Shown here piece after piece: positions 33,960-46,807 of a stretch of DNA of 64,000 bases (within the stretch, counting starts at the first letter, position 1; every line of letters begins with the position of its first letter). Under the pieces are notes generated by a model, which had not been told where the DNA came from, searched no databases, and saw only the letters and a program-made list of their open reading frames with translations. Both the position numbers and the translations under genes were made by a program. This DNA is from Anarhynchus alexandrinus (taxonomy: Eukaryota > Chordata > Aves > Charadriiformes > Charadriidae). The DNA lies in the NCBI GenBank assembly GCA_008711295.1, contig VUYV01000068.1:609221-673220 (forward strand), in the 5' to 3' direction.

Positions 33960-36900
33960 CCTGCATGGATAAATAATCTGCAGATGCGCTGTTAACAGTC
34001 GTACATTTTCCGTTCAACGTACGAAAAAAGAGACATGGACTAAAATGTCACGCCATGTCTTCTGGGGGGACTCGCAAGCCAGTTGCAGTAAGCAAAAGCA
34101 AAGAAGACAGGCAAGGTCCCCTGGCTGTTAAAAGGAAGGAAGGAAACCAAAACCAAGTCTAATTTCTCCAGTGAAAAAAAAATCCTAGGACATCTTTTCG
34201 CAATTCATCCTGTTAGGGCCACAGCATCCCTCATGCATTATGCTCACAAGTGGAGACAGGTAGAAGATTCCCATGCAAATAAGAGACACAAAGTAAAACC
34301 AAAATATTCCTCAAAAATGCTCTCCAGGAATGTACATGATGTGTTTCCCAGAAAATAGGATCATGCCTCCAGCTCTGCTTCCCTCCCCCTTGAGCCAGTG
34401 CTGACCTGAAGGGCAATCATGATAAAATCAGCCTCTCAGGTGGGTGGATTTCAAAGCAGCGCAAGCGAAGGATGAGGTCACTAAACCCATTTGACAGATG
34501 TGCAAGCTAGGACATGGAGAGGGCAAGTCCCTGGGTGCTTGAAAGAGGCAGGATGAGGGTTGCCTGTAGGCTGCACCTTTGGAGAGCTGGGGATTTGCTT
34601 TTCCTGCATGTTTATTTTATAGCCAACTCCTGCTACTTATCAAGACAGCCCCCGAGCGCCTTTTTCCTGAGTCACCGCAGGTTCACATGCCAGCAGAACA
34701 GTTGCACGGAGGCTCCTGTGGCATGCCCCAGATCATAAAATGCTGCAAATAAATCTGCTAGCCTCAGCACTTTGCAGAGAGGTGCCCGGGATTCCTGCCG
34801 TGGCTTTTATTGCCCCGCTGGTCCGAGGCTCCTACAACAAAAGCTATATACCCCTGCCTCCAGCTTCCCTCCCGTGCACCCGGAGCAGCTCAGGAAAGAT
34901 GCTTGGCAGTGCTGGGAGGGCACAAGCTCCTCCTTGGCTTCCATGGGGCAGAGGTCCAAGACCTGCCCTGGGTGGGCTGGTGCCCCTCTGCCACCCTGCT
35001 GCCGGCACTGCCTGCTGTGGCACACTGCAGCGTGGCCATTAAGCCAGAGGATGGGGCCAGGGAACCAACCGTGTTGCTTCTCAGAGACACCCTGTACTTA
35101 TCCAGTCTGGTCTGTCCGTGCTGTGGCCTGGCCCTTCGGTCTCTCGTTATACCCTGCCTGAGGGGAGACTGCAGCCCAGCAGGTAACATCAGCCCCGGTG
35201 ATGGCACTGGTTTCTGGACTTGGAGGCAAGGAGCGTCCCTTTTTTCCTGGAAAATGCCTGGCACGTTTCAAGTGGCTGTTTAACTAATACTGCCCATGGT
35301 AATGGCTGGTGATGGGGCACCATTAAGCTGTTTAGTCAGTGATTCACCACAATCAGGCATTTTTCCTTTACTAGATCTGTGCCTGAGAAGAGCTGAAGAA
35401 ATGCTTGGCTACTGTCAGAAGATCTCAAGTTTGGAGCATCCTATCCTTAGAAAGGACAGGCTATCATAAATCCACCATTTTTGGAGTTGATTTCACAGGG
35501 AAAAGGTCTTTGATTGCTCCTGTCTTCAGGGTCAGGTCAATTTGAGAGCATGTCTACAAATCTTACACGGCAGGCAATTCAAGCAGCAGGTCACTCACAG
35601 ACTGTGCTGTGCTCCATCATGCCAGCATGCTACTCCCAGCCAAGGTCCACGCCAAGTGCCTCTGCTCACGGCTGCCACAGTAAGGATTTCACCCTGTCCC
35701 ATCGTGCCCCAGCAGGGATCCCTCCTCCCATGCTGTCCCGCCATGTGGCTGGGGCCCACGCTGGAGGGGGGTCCCCAGATGAAAAGCAAGAGTGGGTTGC
35801 AGAGCTGTGCTCGAGCCCCAAGCCCAGCTGTGGGAAGGTGGCAGAGGGGACCTGCTGTGAGGTGTGGGTGCTGCTCGCGCAGGAGGTTTAGGGCTGGATG
35901 TGGCCCCACGGTCACTGGCATCGGACCACCTGCGAGGGGGCAACACTGCTGGTGGGGCTTTCCCCCAAGCAAGTGGGAATGGCTTTTATGTTCCCTTCCT
36001 CTAGCACAGTTCAGTGGCACAACATGATGCTCCACCACAATGTATAATTCAAAACATTTCTTTCCAGCTTCATTTATTTCCAGCTCCAGAGGTAGGAGAT
36101 GGGGCAGCACTGCCCACTTCCAGCTTCAAGTAACCGGGGGCCTCCTGCAGAAGGACTGCAGGGTGGCAGGTCCTGCCATGACCCCAAACAGCTCGTCCCA
36201 CCCCACCCCAACCCACCTGTGAGCTGCAGCTGATGGTGCCTGCAAGGAGCTCTGTGCCTCCTCTGACCTTCCAGGCGAGGCTGGCAGCAACCCCAGAGAA
36301 GGAGTTTGAGGCTTGGGGTGGGGGCAAGCCTGCAAATCACACCCCATTCCCACTGCCTGTGCCCCCCGAGAGCCCCTTGCAGACCTCCTTCCTGCGGAAA
36401 GGAACAGAGGCAAACCGCAACCCACAGCCCCTTCCTGAGCTTGCAGGGGGGAGAGATGCAATGACCTGGCCAGGGAACGCCAAACCTTGAAGCTAAGAAA
36501 GGACAGAGAATTGGAGAACTTCCTGGTGTCAGGTGCCCCACACCTACTTTCCTCAGCTCTGGGGGTGAATTTGTGCAGCGCCAGTACAGAAAAAAAAGCC
36601 TGAATTGAACCTGAAAGCAGCAGGTAGATCTGGGGCTTCTCACCAAACCTACCTGATTACAGGAACTGAAAAATAACTACCCAAGGTGTTAAGCAGTTTC
36701 TTAGAAATGGACATTATCTAAAATAGTCCTATGGCTAGTTAATGCCCATCGGCCCACGCATATTTTTCTGTAAGCCTTTTATGAAATACAAGAAATGACC
36801 ACAGAAGTCAATGCCGTGTACAGTGCCACTTTTAAATGTCTTTGTCTGCTGTTGAACATTACTTGTTTCTACACAGGATTTGGGGCTGATGGTCTGTCTT

Positions 36901-37262
36901 TAAACTTCCATCTATTCCGGGAGTTTCCAGCTCATTTGCAGAAAACGCATTCTGATAGGTAGTGAAATAAGAAAATTATCTTCTCTTAAATGAAAGAAAA
37001 AAATCTCCAGGCTGATCTTTCTTCTCTGAACTAGAGAGACAGAAACAATTGGTTTTGCTCAGCACTGTACACGTGCCAAACTAGGCATTTGCACAATAAA
37101 TGGTCCCAGGAAATGCTTAGCTATGGATTTACATAATACACCAGAATGGCTCCAAAAGAAGCAAATAATACAAATCTTACAAACCACCTGAATACACATT
37201 TCCAAGACAAGCCTCAGCACACGCTCAGAAACCCTAATGAGAGACTGTTTAAACTAACATTT

Positions 37263-37277
37263 AAAAAAAAAAAAAAA
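37263..37277. repeat. A-homopolymer
   Basis: Run of 15 A. No target-site duplication or retroposed body was recognised beside it. Confidence 0.8.
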
Positions 37278-40139
37278 GTTTAAAAGAACAAGACCAAACC
37301 ACAGGGAAAATTCACATACTGTAAACTGCCTTAGCAAAACTCCCCCAGGGTAGGAGTCTCGGGCTGCAGAAGCACAGGGAAAAGTCTGCAGCTTCCCCTG
37401 CAGGATGGTCCTCCATCCCACAATTTGCTCTGCCTGGGGCACTAAACCTGCTGGGTTTGCCTCCCTCCATTTCCAGTGAAGAGTAGTAGTTCTAGAACAC
37501 ACGCTACAGCTTTGCTACATGACTGCAGCAAAGGCTGCAGGAAATGGATCACATTAGGATCGCATTTCATTTAACTTTTGCACCGGAACACACTGCAGAA
37601 TTTTGCATCTAGGTTGGTTGTTGTGGGAGAAGGACCACCAGCCATCTCTGATGGGACACAAGGGAAAGCGTTAAGGAGAAGGTAAAGTTGTGCAGCAGCA
37701 CTACGGGGCTGCTGATACTTCAGAGGAGGAACACTGGCTGTAGCAGCACGAGCAGATGTTGCAACAGATTTCCCGCAGAGTCACGTCTGTCCATGAGCAC
37801 CAGAGTGAGCTAAGCTCACTCCAGGCTGTGTTATCACAGCAACAAGATGGTCCCTCTGAAGTCCCCCTTCAGCTTGCTGCATGGGGCAGGCTGGCACCTG
37901 TGGGTCTTCCATCAGGCCAGAGGGAATGTGCCATTTTGGAAAATGCAGCATTTATTGCTGGCAAGAAGCAGCTTTTAATGTGACAACATGTACTCAGTGA
38001 TCGGACAGCTGAAGTTATCACATGGTGCATTATCCAACATTTTCTGCCTTTACACCTTAGAGGTACCCAGAGCCTGCATTGCTTTATACTCCTCTAGATA
38101 GTTGGCATTATACAAATAAAATGTAATACTCTTGCTATATGCAAGCTCCGAACACCCACAGACCAAGCAGACATCACACCTGGACATAGAGATGAACTTT
38201 TTAGTTACACTCAAAGACTGCTTCACAGAGCAACTGGCTATGGAGCCTGAGAGGAGATGCAACCCTTGACTTGGTCTGGTGTAGCACTCAGGATCGGCCT
38301 CAAATCTTAGTCCGAGCCCACCAGAGCAGTGGCCAGGAGGTACTCAGGCTGGACATTTTCCCTCTGCAGCAGTAGTGGCCGAAGCTGGAAGGGGCAGCGA
38401 GGGGAATGAAAGCTTCACAGGCAATTGGGGATTACTGGGGGGATTACTGCCCGTGGTGGGAGCAGAGGGCCCGGTTCCTGCTGTGTTTGGGGCAGGGCTG
38501 GAGGACGAGCGAGGGAACTGGCCCATTTGCACGGCAGAGTGTGAGGGAGGGAGGTTACGTTGGGACCTCATGTCAGGCCCAAATGGAGCAGAGAGAAAAG
38601 ACCGTCAGCTCTGACAGCGCCTCTAAAGCCAGGTGCAGGCAAGCCAAGGCAGAGTGTGCAGAGCGCTCAGCGAGCTGTACTGAAGCTAATGACGAACCTT
38701 ACGGAGTTACAGAGCAAACCGACAAAATGAGCAGCAGCAAGCTGCCAGGCAGTATTTACTCGAGAGCTCAAAAAAGCCCAACAGTGAAACGGGGAATCCG
38801 TAACAGGGATCTATAACTTTGCCCTTAAAACTGCCTTCCTGCCCGAAGCAAATACCACACCGATTCTTTAAATCTAATTAGCGTTGCGATTGTGGCTGGC
38901 CATCCATTTTCAAGATGACCACTGCTGGTTAAAGACTGCACCGCATCACCTCATCCTCCGCCTGGGTTCATCGAGGGCAATGAGGACAGGCAAGGCCCCG
39001 TTCAAGGACCACGCTGACACAGGCGGGGTGCTCCTGCCCCCTGCAAGGACTGCCAGCCCAGCAGACTGGCTAGTGAGCCTGTGCCCTTGAAGCCCGACTC
39101 CAGTAGTGAGCCTGCCTCCAGCAGGACCGTTCCTGCTTATACCACACACCTAATGACTGCCGTCTTCAAAAACAGGACACTGACTGAGTGCTAATGAATT
39201 CCAGCATTCCTGAGGATTTCCTACTGCACCACTCAAGTGGAAGTAGTCCGGGGCCCACTGGGTCTCCAGAGGGACTGCTCCCCCGGAGGCTCTTGCTTCT
39301 CACTTTTACCGTGTGCAGCCGAAATTCAAAAACCGCCAGCCTGAGGGAAAGCCTCTGGCCTCTGCATGCCCAGCTCTCCCCTGGGCAGGGAGCAAGCGCA
39401 GTGCAGCCCGGCTTCATGGTGCCCCAGCTGTCCTGGGGCCAGCTGGGGGGCTGCGCCCCAGCTTTTGGGAAGGGCACCCCAGTGGTCAGAGGAGCTGCTT
39501 TGGGGCCCCTTCCCTCACCCAGCATGGCCGAGGAGCAGGTGCTGCATCCGGGGCGTCCCGGGGGATGCACCAACATCGAAGTCACACCTAACTTGTGTCC
39601 TGCGTGGCCACATGAACGTGTTTGCTAATGTTGGCTTTTAAAAGGTGAGTCAATGGAAATTTTTTTTAAAAAAAAACAACAAACCCAACCCCACACCACA
39701 AACCCACATTGTTTTTAATGCTACCTAAGTGGATTAGGCAATTTGCTGCAGGTCCCAGCAGCTTGGAGAGGCACCTCAAGCAACGTTACAACTCTTCAGT
39801 TACCGAAAAGATGAAACATCTCCCAGGAAAAGCGCTGGGAGGCTGTATTCGAGGTCCGTGGTGATGCTCTATCACAAGTTCCCCATGTAAGCGTGGCCGA
39901 GGCACCCAGCCAGCCTGTCCCCCCTTGGCTCAGCGGTGGGGTGCGAGGGTGCAGCCTCACTGTTATTTCCCAGGGCTGTGCTGAGGTAAATGCAGGCACG
40001 CATTTGTGCGGCATTCGGCGTGCGGTGAGGGACAGCATATACAAACTAAGGCAGAGAAAACCTAAACATTAGGCTCTCAAGGATTTCACTGCCGGAGTCA
40101 ACATCGTCACTGCTCTCCGTCATCATCCAAAATTTCCAT

Positions 40140-40147
40140 TGACGTCA
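40140..40147. promoter_or_regulatory. Consensus cAMP-response element
   Basis: A full palindromic CRE, TGACGTCA, embedded in a nearly palindromic 16-mer (CCATTGACGTCAGTGG, one mismatch pair). Such sites bind CREB/ATF dimers. Occupancy is unknown. Confidence 0.35.
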
Positions 40148-40592
40148 GTGGATGTTCTGGGTGTGAAAGGCCTGCAGAGTCTGAAACTGTGCAGCGATCG
40201 CTTGCGGATACCTTAAGCTTGGCCTGATGTGATTTATATCCGGCTTGCACTCTTCAGCTGTGACCTGAACCACTTACTACTTTTTGGAACAGTCAAAATG
40301 AAACTTTCAGGAGAAGCTGGCCAGCTGGCCTCTTGTGAATTGGATTTTTGTAACAGTTGGTATAGGCAGACAAAAAAGCATGTAAGAATAACATGCTTTT
40401 ACAATAGATGATGTCTTGGCTTCTGGAAATGCAGGGGTTTCGGATCTGCTGATTTAGAAGCACAGTGCTGTTGTGTCTTAGGAGAGGAAAGGAGCAAGAC
40501 AAGGCGCAAGACAAGAAGAGATGTCTCAGTGGTAACACTGGCTACACAAACACCCTGAGACAGCTATTACTGAAGCCCATATACATGTTGGA

Positions 40593-40634
40593 ACATATAT
40601 ATATAGAACACACACACATACATACACTCACATG
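40593..40634. repeat. AT/AC microsatellite
   Basis: Compound simple repeat: (AT)n followed by (AC)n and (CATA)n units. Confidence 0.8.
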
Positions 40635-43600
40635 CAAGTTTACTTTGGGCCTTTATGCTTGTGGATTGTCAGAAAGGCTCTGCATGGTTCCAGGTGGGCA
40701 AAGCCCTGCCAGCCCATGGCCCTTCTCGCTGGCGATGCCAGCCTTAGCATGTGTGCATAAACTATTGGCTCAGTAAATCCTCACTCCATAGCAGCATCAA
40801 GCTGTAACACAGAAAATGAGGGAAATAAATCAACCTCACAGCCTAGGTACTAATTGTTCAGCACCGTGACAGGATACTGGGACAGCTGGGAACAGGAAGG
40901 CACGTGAGTCAGGAGATGATACCGAAAGAGACACCATCAACTTGGCAGCTGGTCAATGAAAAGAAAGAAAGTTATACAAAAAAGAAAGCTGAGAGCTTGC
41001 TGACATAACAGAGCAGCTGACATTTATGATGCACAAATTGCTCCTAGATGCATTAAATAAACCGGGATATAGAAAGGAAATAATCTTTTCTAAATACTTG
41101 TATTTGTGGTCATTTTTAGAGTACCTCATATCAAGAACAGGTGAATCTTTTCTGTTTGAAGTTTGTTTGCCTTTTCAATTGCACGGCTGATGTCCATTTA
41201 ACACAAAGCCAGAGCACTCTGCCCTGCGCTCCCTCACTCTCTGTCCTCCAGCAATGTCACCCCAAGCACGTACACGGCCAAGCAGCAGGGAGGGGAGCGA
41301 GTCCTGAACAACCCATGGAAGTGGAATGAGGAGGTCTCAAGACACTGTGCTGGGGGTAGATGCTACCTTCATCCCAGACCCCGATTTAACAGCACCCTTC
41401 AGAGCGTAGCGATCTTTGAAAATCAGCGTGTGAAAGATTGAGAAACTCAGCAGTCTTACGTCACTTGAAGTGAAGGAGTACAGCTGATGAGTTTGGTGCC
41501 AAAAGAGCGGTGTTATAAAATACGATGTACAGCACTTCTGAGATTCGTATTTCCAAACAGCTTTACTTGTTTTGACCTTTCTCCCAAGACGCTAGTCCTT
41601 CAGAAAACATGTTCTACGTTACATCGCTGTTGCCGGCTGCATGAATTTTGTGCAAGCCTGTAGTATAAATGGTAAAAACAGAGTGATATGTAACACGAAT
41701 TGAATGGCTTCTCTCTGCGTTACTGGAACATTTAGGTCTCTCAAGTGGCATACAATAACCGAGAACGGCTTGGAAATCAATTACCTGTTGTCCAAGAGAA
41801 ATATGTAATTTTTGGCTCCCCATATAAGCACTTTCTTGTTTCAACAGTTAACAGGCTAAATCAAAAATACTGACACCCACTGTATTTTTAAAGAATTGGA
41901 TAGCACAGAAATGGAGCTGTAGCAGTGGAAACTCCAAGAGACTGCGCTCATGAAGAGTTAGGTAGATACAACTCCAGTGAAGAGCTGTGGGAACTCATGT
42001 GGTTTGGACCTTTGAGGACATATTCTACAAATGTTGGTCAAAAAGTTGTAAATTTTTATTTTCATTCAATTTGCAGTGAAACAAAATGCTCCTTTGCTGA
42101 AACAGAAGCTTCTGAAGAAGGGTACAGGTTAAAAAAACTTACAAAAAATACTGAAAGAGGTTTTGAAATTGTTCCATTTGAACATTTTAAGTGAAATCTG
42201 TCTTTTTAATTCAAAATGAATATTCACTAAACCTATAGTGAAAAATAAATGAAGTGATCAAAATGAGCACAAAATATTAAAAAAACAATAGGCAAGAACA
42301 TATATTAGTTGAAAGGTGGTTTTATTTTCATTTCCCATGTATGGATGCTCTTGGATTTCACCTTTCATCCATTTGGAACAAGATTTCTTTTGAAATTTCA
42401 AAATGCCTCCTGGAAAAAGGAAATAATTGCCTCCCCAGTCTATTAATGACCCCTGATATTATCCCTTAACAACTCTTCAATGTGACTGCATAAAAGGCGC
42501 TGCTGACCCAAGCTTCATAGCCAAGAAAGAACTGTGTCTTCAGGTAGGGGAGTTTTCCCTCCATAGCCTTACAATATAGTTTGCAGTTACCTTCATAAAT
42601 AAGACCCATAGGAGGAAATATTAAAAGAAACCATAAAACTGACTCTGCTAGAGAGATCATGCACATGCCAATTCAGGAGCCTTGTCTCCAGGGAATATTC
42701 TCCTCCCTGCTTTTCAGAGTTACAAAGAAGTCTGTAAAATTATGGGCAGTATTACATGAGCATCCTATGTAAATGCAAGATTTCCTTTGAAGATTCTTCT
42801 CAAGACGTAGAGTACACAGCATCAACTTAATTTTCTTTCTGAGCACCAGAGGGAGGTCCAGAGGATAGATGCAAGCCACATTTGTCTTTCAGTCTTCTTG
42901 CACTCTGAGGGGTCTACATGGGTCTACATCCTCATAGTTCTTCTGTCAAACTCTTTTTATGCCTATCGATTGATGAGGCACTCACTCTTACATGGTTCAG
43001 AAGCTGAATTTCTGTTTCATGCTCCATCATTCTGCAGGCCAAGAGCTTTCCTCCTTTATACCCTCCAAATAAGTGAGGAGGACAAATGCTGGGTCCTTCC
43101 TCCAGAGAGGAAACTGAGTTATCACAGAGCAGCTCTAGGAACATATGCTTTGTCTCTGCTCTTGCAGCTCAGAAAATTTCCAGCTTCTTCCATCAGCTCC
43201 TTGCAAGTTCCCAGACACTCCATGTGGAAAGTCCTTGACGTTTCAGAATTCAGGAAGATGATGACCTTTGCCTCTATCCTACTGAAGGCAGCAGCCTCTG
43301 TTTCCAAAGGAGCTATGTCCCCTTGGCTCCCTGAAAGCTGTGTTATTTGCATGGGAGAAAGTGCTGCCTGAGGGCTGGATACGTGCAGGGAGTAAAAAGG
43401 TGTCTCCAGAGATCTGCCATTAAGCAGCCATGTGCCTATACGCATCTCCTCTGGGATGTGGCCAGTGAGAGAGGAGAGCTACGAAGCAGTCCATTACACA
43501 GCAACAGATGCCCCCAGCTGTGGCAGGAACGATGAACTCCAGCAGAGCCTTGCCTGCTGCTGCTGATGCGAACTTGGGGTCCAGAAGCAGGAGAAATAGC

Positions 43601-46600
43601 GAAAAAATACGCCAGATTCAAAGAGCAGTGACCCCATTATGCATACTGTTGTACTGGACGGATCAGGTCTTTAAAACAGATGTCAGCTGCCAAAGCTATT
43701 AAACCTTATGCTCATATACATTCCAGAATGGTGTAGCCTTATCTGCCTCCCCGGTTTCTACTGGAAGTGTGAAGTGGCACCTATGTGGGTCACCCTTGTG
43801 CCCCCACTGTTGGCTATTAGAGCAGCCACATTTGGTGCTCACTTTTCTTCCAGCTGCTGTCAATGTCCTACTCTTGGACTTTTCAGCCAATATCCTCATT
43901 AGAGATAAAATAAGAACATAAACATCTAATGGGGTTATTAGCCCTCCATTGCTTCGTTCAGAATGAAGTAAAGCAAGTGTGATATTAAAAAGAGAGGAGA
44001 AATATAAGGGGAGAGAGAGAGATCAGATAGAAATTGATTCATTCTACAAGTAAACAAGGACATTATGGCACCGAGGTGATTATGCTGCTTAGAGGTTATA
44101 AGAAAATAAGATCTATTTGAAGTCCCTGGAAAGACCAGAAATGAGAAGGGTGGTGAAGAGATACTCGGGAATTGAAGGAAGAAGAACTTAAGGAGGTTTC
44201 AGATTTGCCAAATCTAAAAAACAGACTCAAAATTGAGATGGTGGAGCGAAATGGTGCTTGTGACTAAAAATTGGTGGAAGCCATGAGCGCCCCTCTGAAC
44301 GGGACGCTAGCTATTATTATTTATGTGTTTGGATGGGATAAGTAGCTGCTCTTCAGAGGCCAGGAAGACATTTGCTTTGAATCTGAAGCCTTCCACAGAT
44401 ACTGTGCTTCAGAGTCCTGATCTGTGTGTTTTAAAAATGTTAAATTATTTATACGAAATATTTCATATTTTAAGGTTTTACTCTTACACGATAAGAGCAT
44501 CAAAAGTCTGGCCAGAGTCTGGTGCCACAGAATTCGGAAAACACAAAGCAGTAGGGTCTTGTCATTACGGTGCATGTGTGGGGGGAACGTCAGTGTGGTT
44601 TGGATCAGGCTGTTACAGCACACACTGCTCTCCTTCCTAGTGACATTTTTTATGTGCTTGTTCTTTTTCTTTTATATTTTTATTGCCTACTAAATGGTTT
44701 CTTTTGGCTCTGCTTTGTGTGATCCTCAGTGCAAAGAAAACAGTTCTGTTCAGAGAAGCACTTTGAAAACTGCCCTGATGAGGAGTGAGCTGGTGCCTCG
44801 CTAGCATGTAATGTGCCATCCTGCTCTTGGCTGTGAATCCACAAATTGGGCTTTCAACCCAGCCATCACTGAAGGTACTGATTTACTGTGAAAGACTGGA
44901 AACCAGAAAAGAGCCCTTATCGCCAACAGTAATAACACAGGAACTTTTCGGAACAAGATGCATAACTCCTGAGTTAATGAATTGGAAAACCCATCTGCCG
45001 GTCCAAACACCGTACTCCTGTCTTCAGCATCAGAATTATTGAAATAATAATGCATCGTAAGCCTTCCCCTCTGCCCAGCCTGTGTCAGTGATGCATTCAC
45101 TCAGAGATGCCTGTGAAGGGATGGACCTGGACCACACAGGAATTACCAGCCTGGGTCCAGTCAAGCCCTGTCCTGTCTCCAGCAGCTGCCAGCGCTGGCA
45201 GCATGGGGGACACGGCATGCATGAAGAAATCCTTCTCCTGGGACACCCTGCCACTTTCTTGTCTTTCCCTGCTCTTCCGCTTCATCCACCTTGGATGCAT
45301 TAGCAGTGCACCCTCACTCAGCCTGTAAAACAACTGTAACTCCCTGCAGTTCAGGAGCAATGAGAATAAATTACCATTTCATTAATTAAAGCGCTCTGAA
45401 CCGCTTAGGTGTAAGTGCAGAGCTAAAGTACAGCTCTGTTGTAATTGACAGAATGATCCAAACCACCGTGATAAACTCCTGATCATCTGCTCAGCTCAGC
45501 TTGGGCCTTGCCAGCCTTGGGGAGCGTGCTGCGTGTGCCCGGTCTGCCAGCCGGCCCTCTCAAGTTGGGGACCTCTTCTTGAGAAAAGGAACCACCCATA
45601 CTGGGTAACATGATGGTGCTGATATTCACTGGGACTCCATCTCTGGAGAGAAAACTGTACCACTACTTTCTGGGAATTAGCATAGCAGACAGAGGAAGAC
45701 TCAGGATTATCCAAAGTGGAGATACACTGTCTAGCAAGAGCCCCTGGAAGACTTGTGAGAAGACTGCTTTCATGCTTAAGTGGCAGAGTCTGACTGCTGA
45801 CAGTAAACTTAAAGTGACTCAGGAATATGGTATCTGGATTTGTCTGAGAAATGTGACTATGACATTTGAAACCGCCAAATGAAAATGACAGCTTTTAACC
45901 TGGATTTCCCTTAATCAGACTAGATCATGCATTTCATGCTTGAAATATTCTAACCATTATCTGCTTCTATTACATTTTGATGTGGCTCTGGTAATGGCTT
46001 TAATAAAGTGTCTGAAATAGAGCCTGTTAAAGAGTTTTCTTACATTTAGATGTTCAGATACCATGTGATTGACTAGCACAGGTGAACATCCTTGTATGAT
46101 AGAGGATTTCTAAAATAAAACATAAGAATATCAGGAAAGACCCTCGCCTGCTATAAGCTGATTTAGAGTCACAAAAGTAATTTCTGTTCTTTGACTATTT
46201 TTGACTATAGGAATCAAACTCCTTTTAATCTACATCAGCAAAGCGTGCAGCACATCCATTTTTACAGCACTCACTTTTGGCTGAAATGGAATAGCTCTGT
46301 GACATACGGCTGCAGTTTACAGCATCTTCCTGGATTTAATGGGTAGAGGGAGTTACAAGGAGTGTGGGACTGTGATCTTCTGAGCGAGACGGTAAGGGCT
46401 GCGCAACGAGCCTCCCTCCTGCTTGCTGGTTCTGAAAGCCGAGCTGCAGTGAGGAGAGCCAAGTATTTGCCAGATACGAAATTACCGGGTTCATTTGTCT
46501 TCCACCTTCCACTCCTGTGACATGCTTATTCCTTCCTTCATTTTGGAAAATGACCTTGTGATCCTTGCTTCCAGGATCGCACTCTGCTTCCAGAGCAGCT

Positions 46601-46788
46601 GCACCGACAGCAGTGAAAAATCTGCTCCCTGCCATTACAGGGCAGATGCACCATTAGGGCAAAAAGCGTGGGGTGTCCTTGTACCAGGAGTGAGCTCCTG
46701 CTGAAACCGTGCAGCTTGCCACTGAGGAGAGAAGTGGACTTTATCTAGCCATGATTAATGCCTGCCTTATGGGCATGCCTGCTCTGCC

Positions 46789-46807
46789 TTTTTTTTTTTT
46801 TTTTTTT
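46789..46807. repeat. T-homopolymer
   Basis: Run of 19 T; likely length-polymorphic. Confidence 0.85.

Noticed and set aside
37756..37983. 75-codon frame with a Gln/Leu-rich, coiled-coil-like start
   Set aside because: An in-frame stop lies just upstream, there is no splice context and no recognised family.
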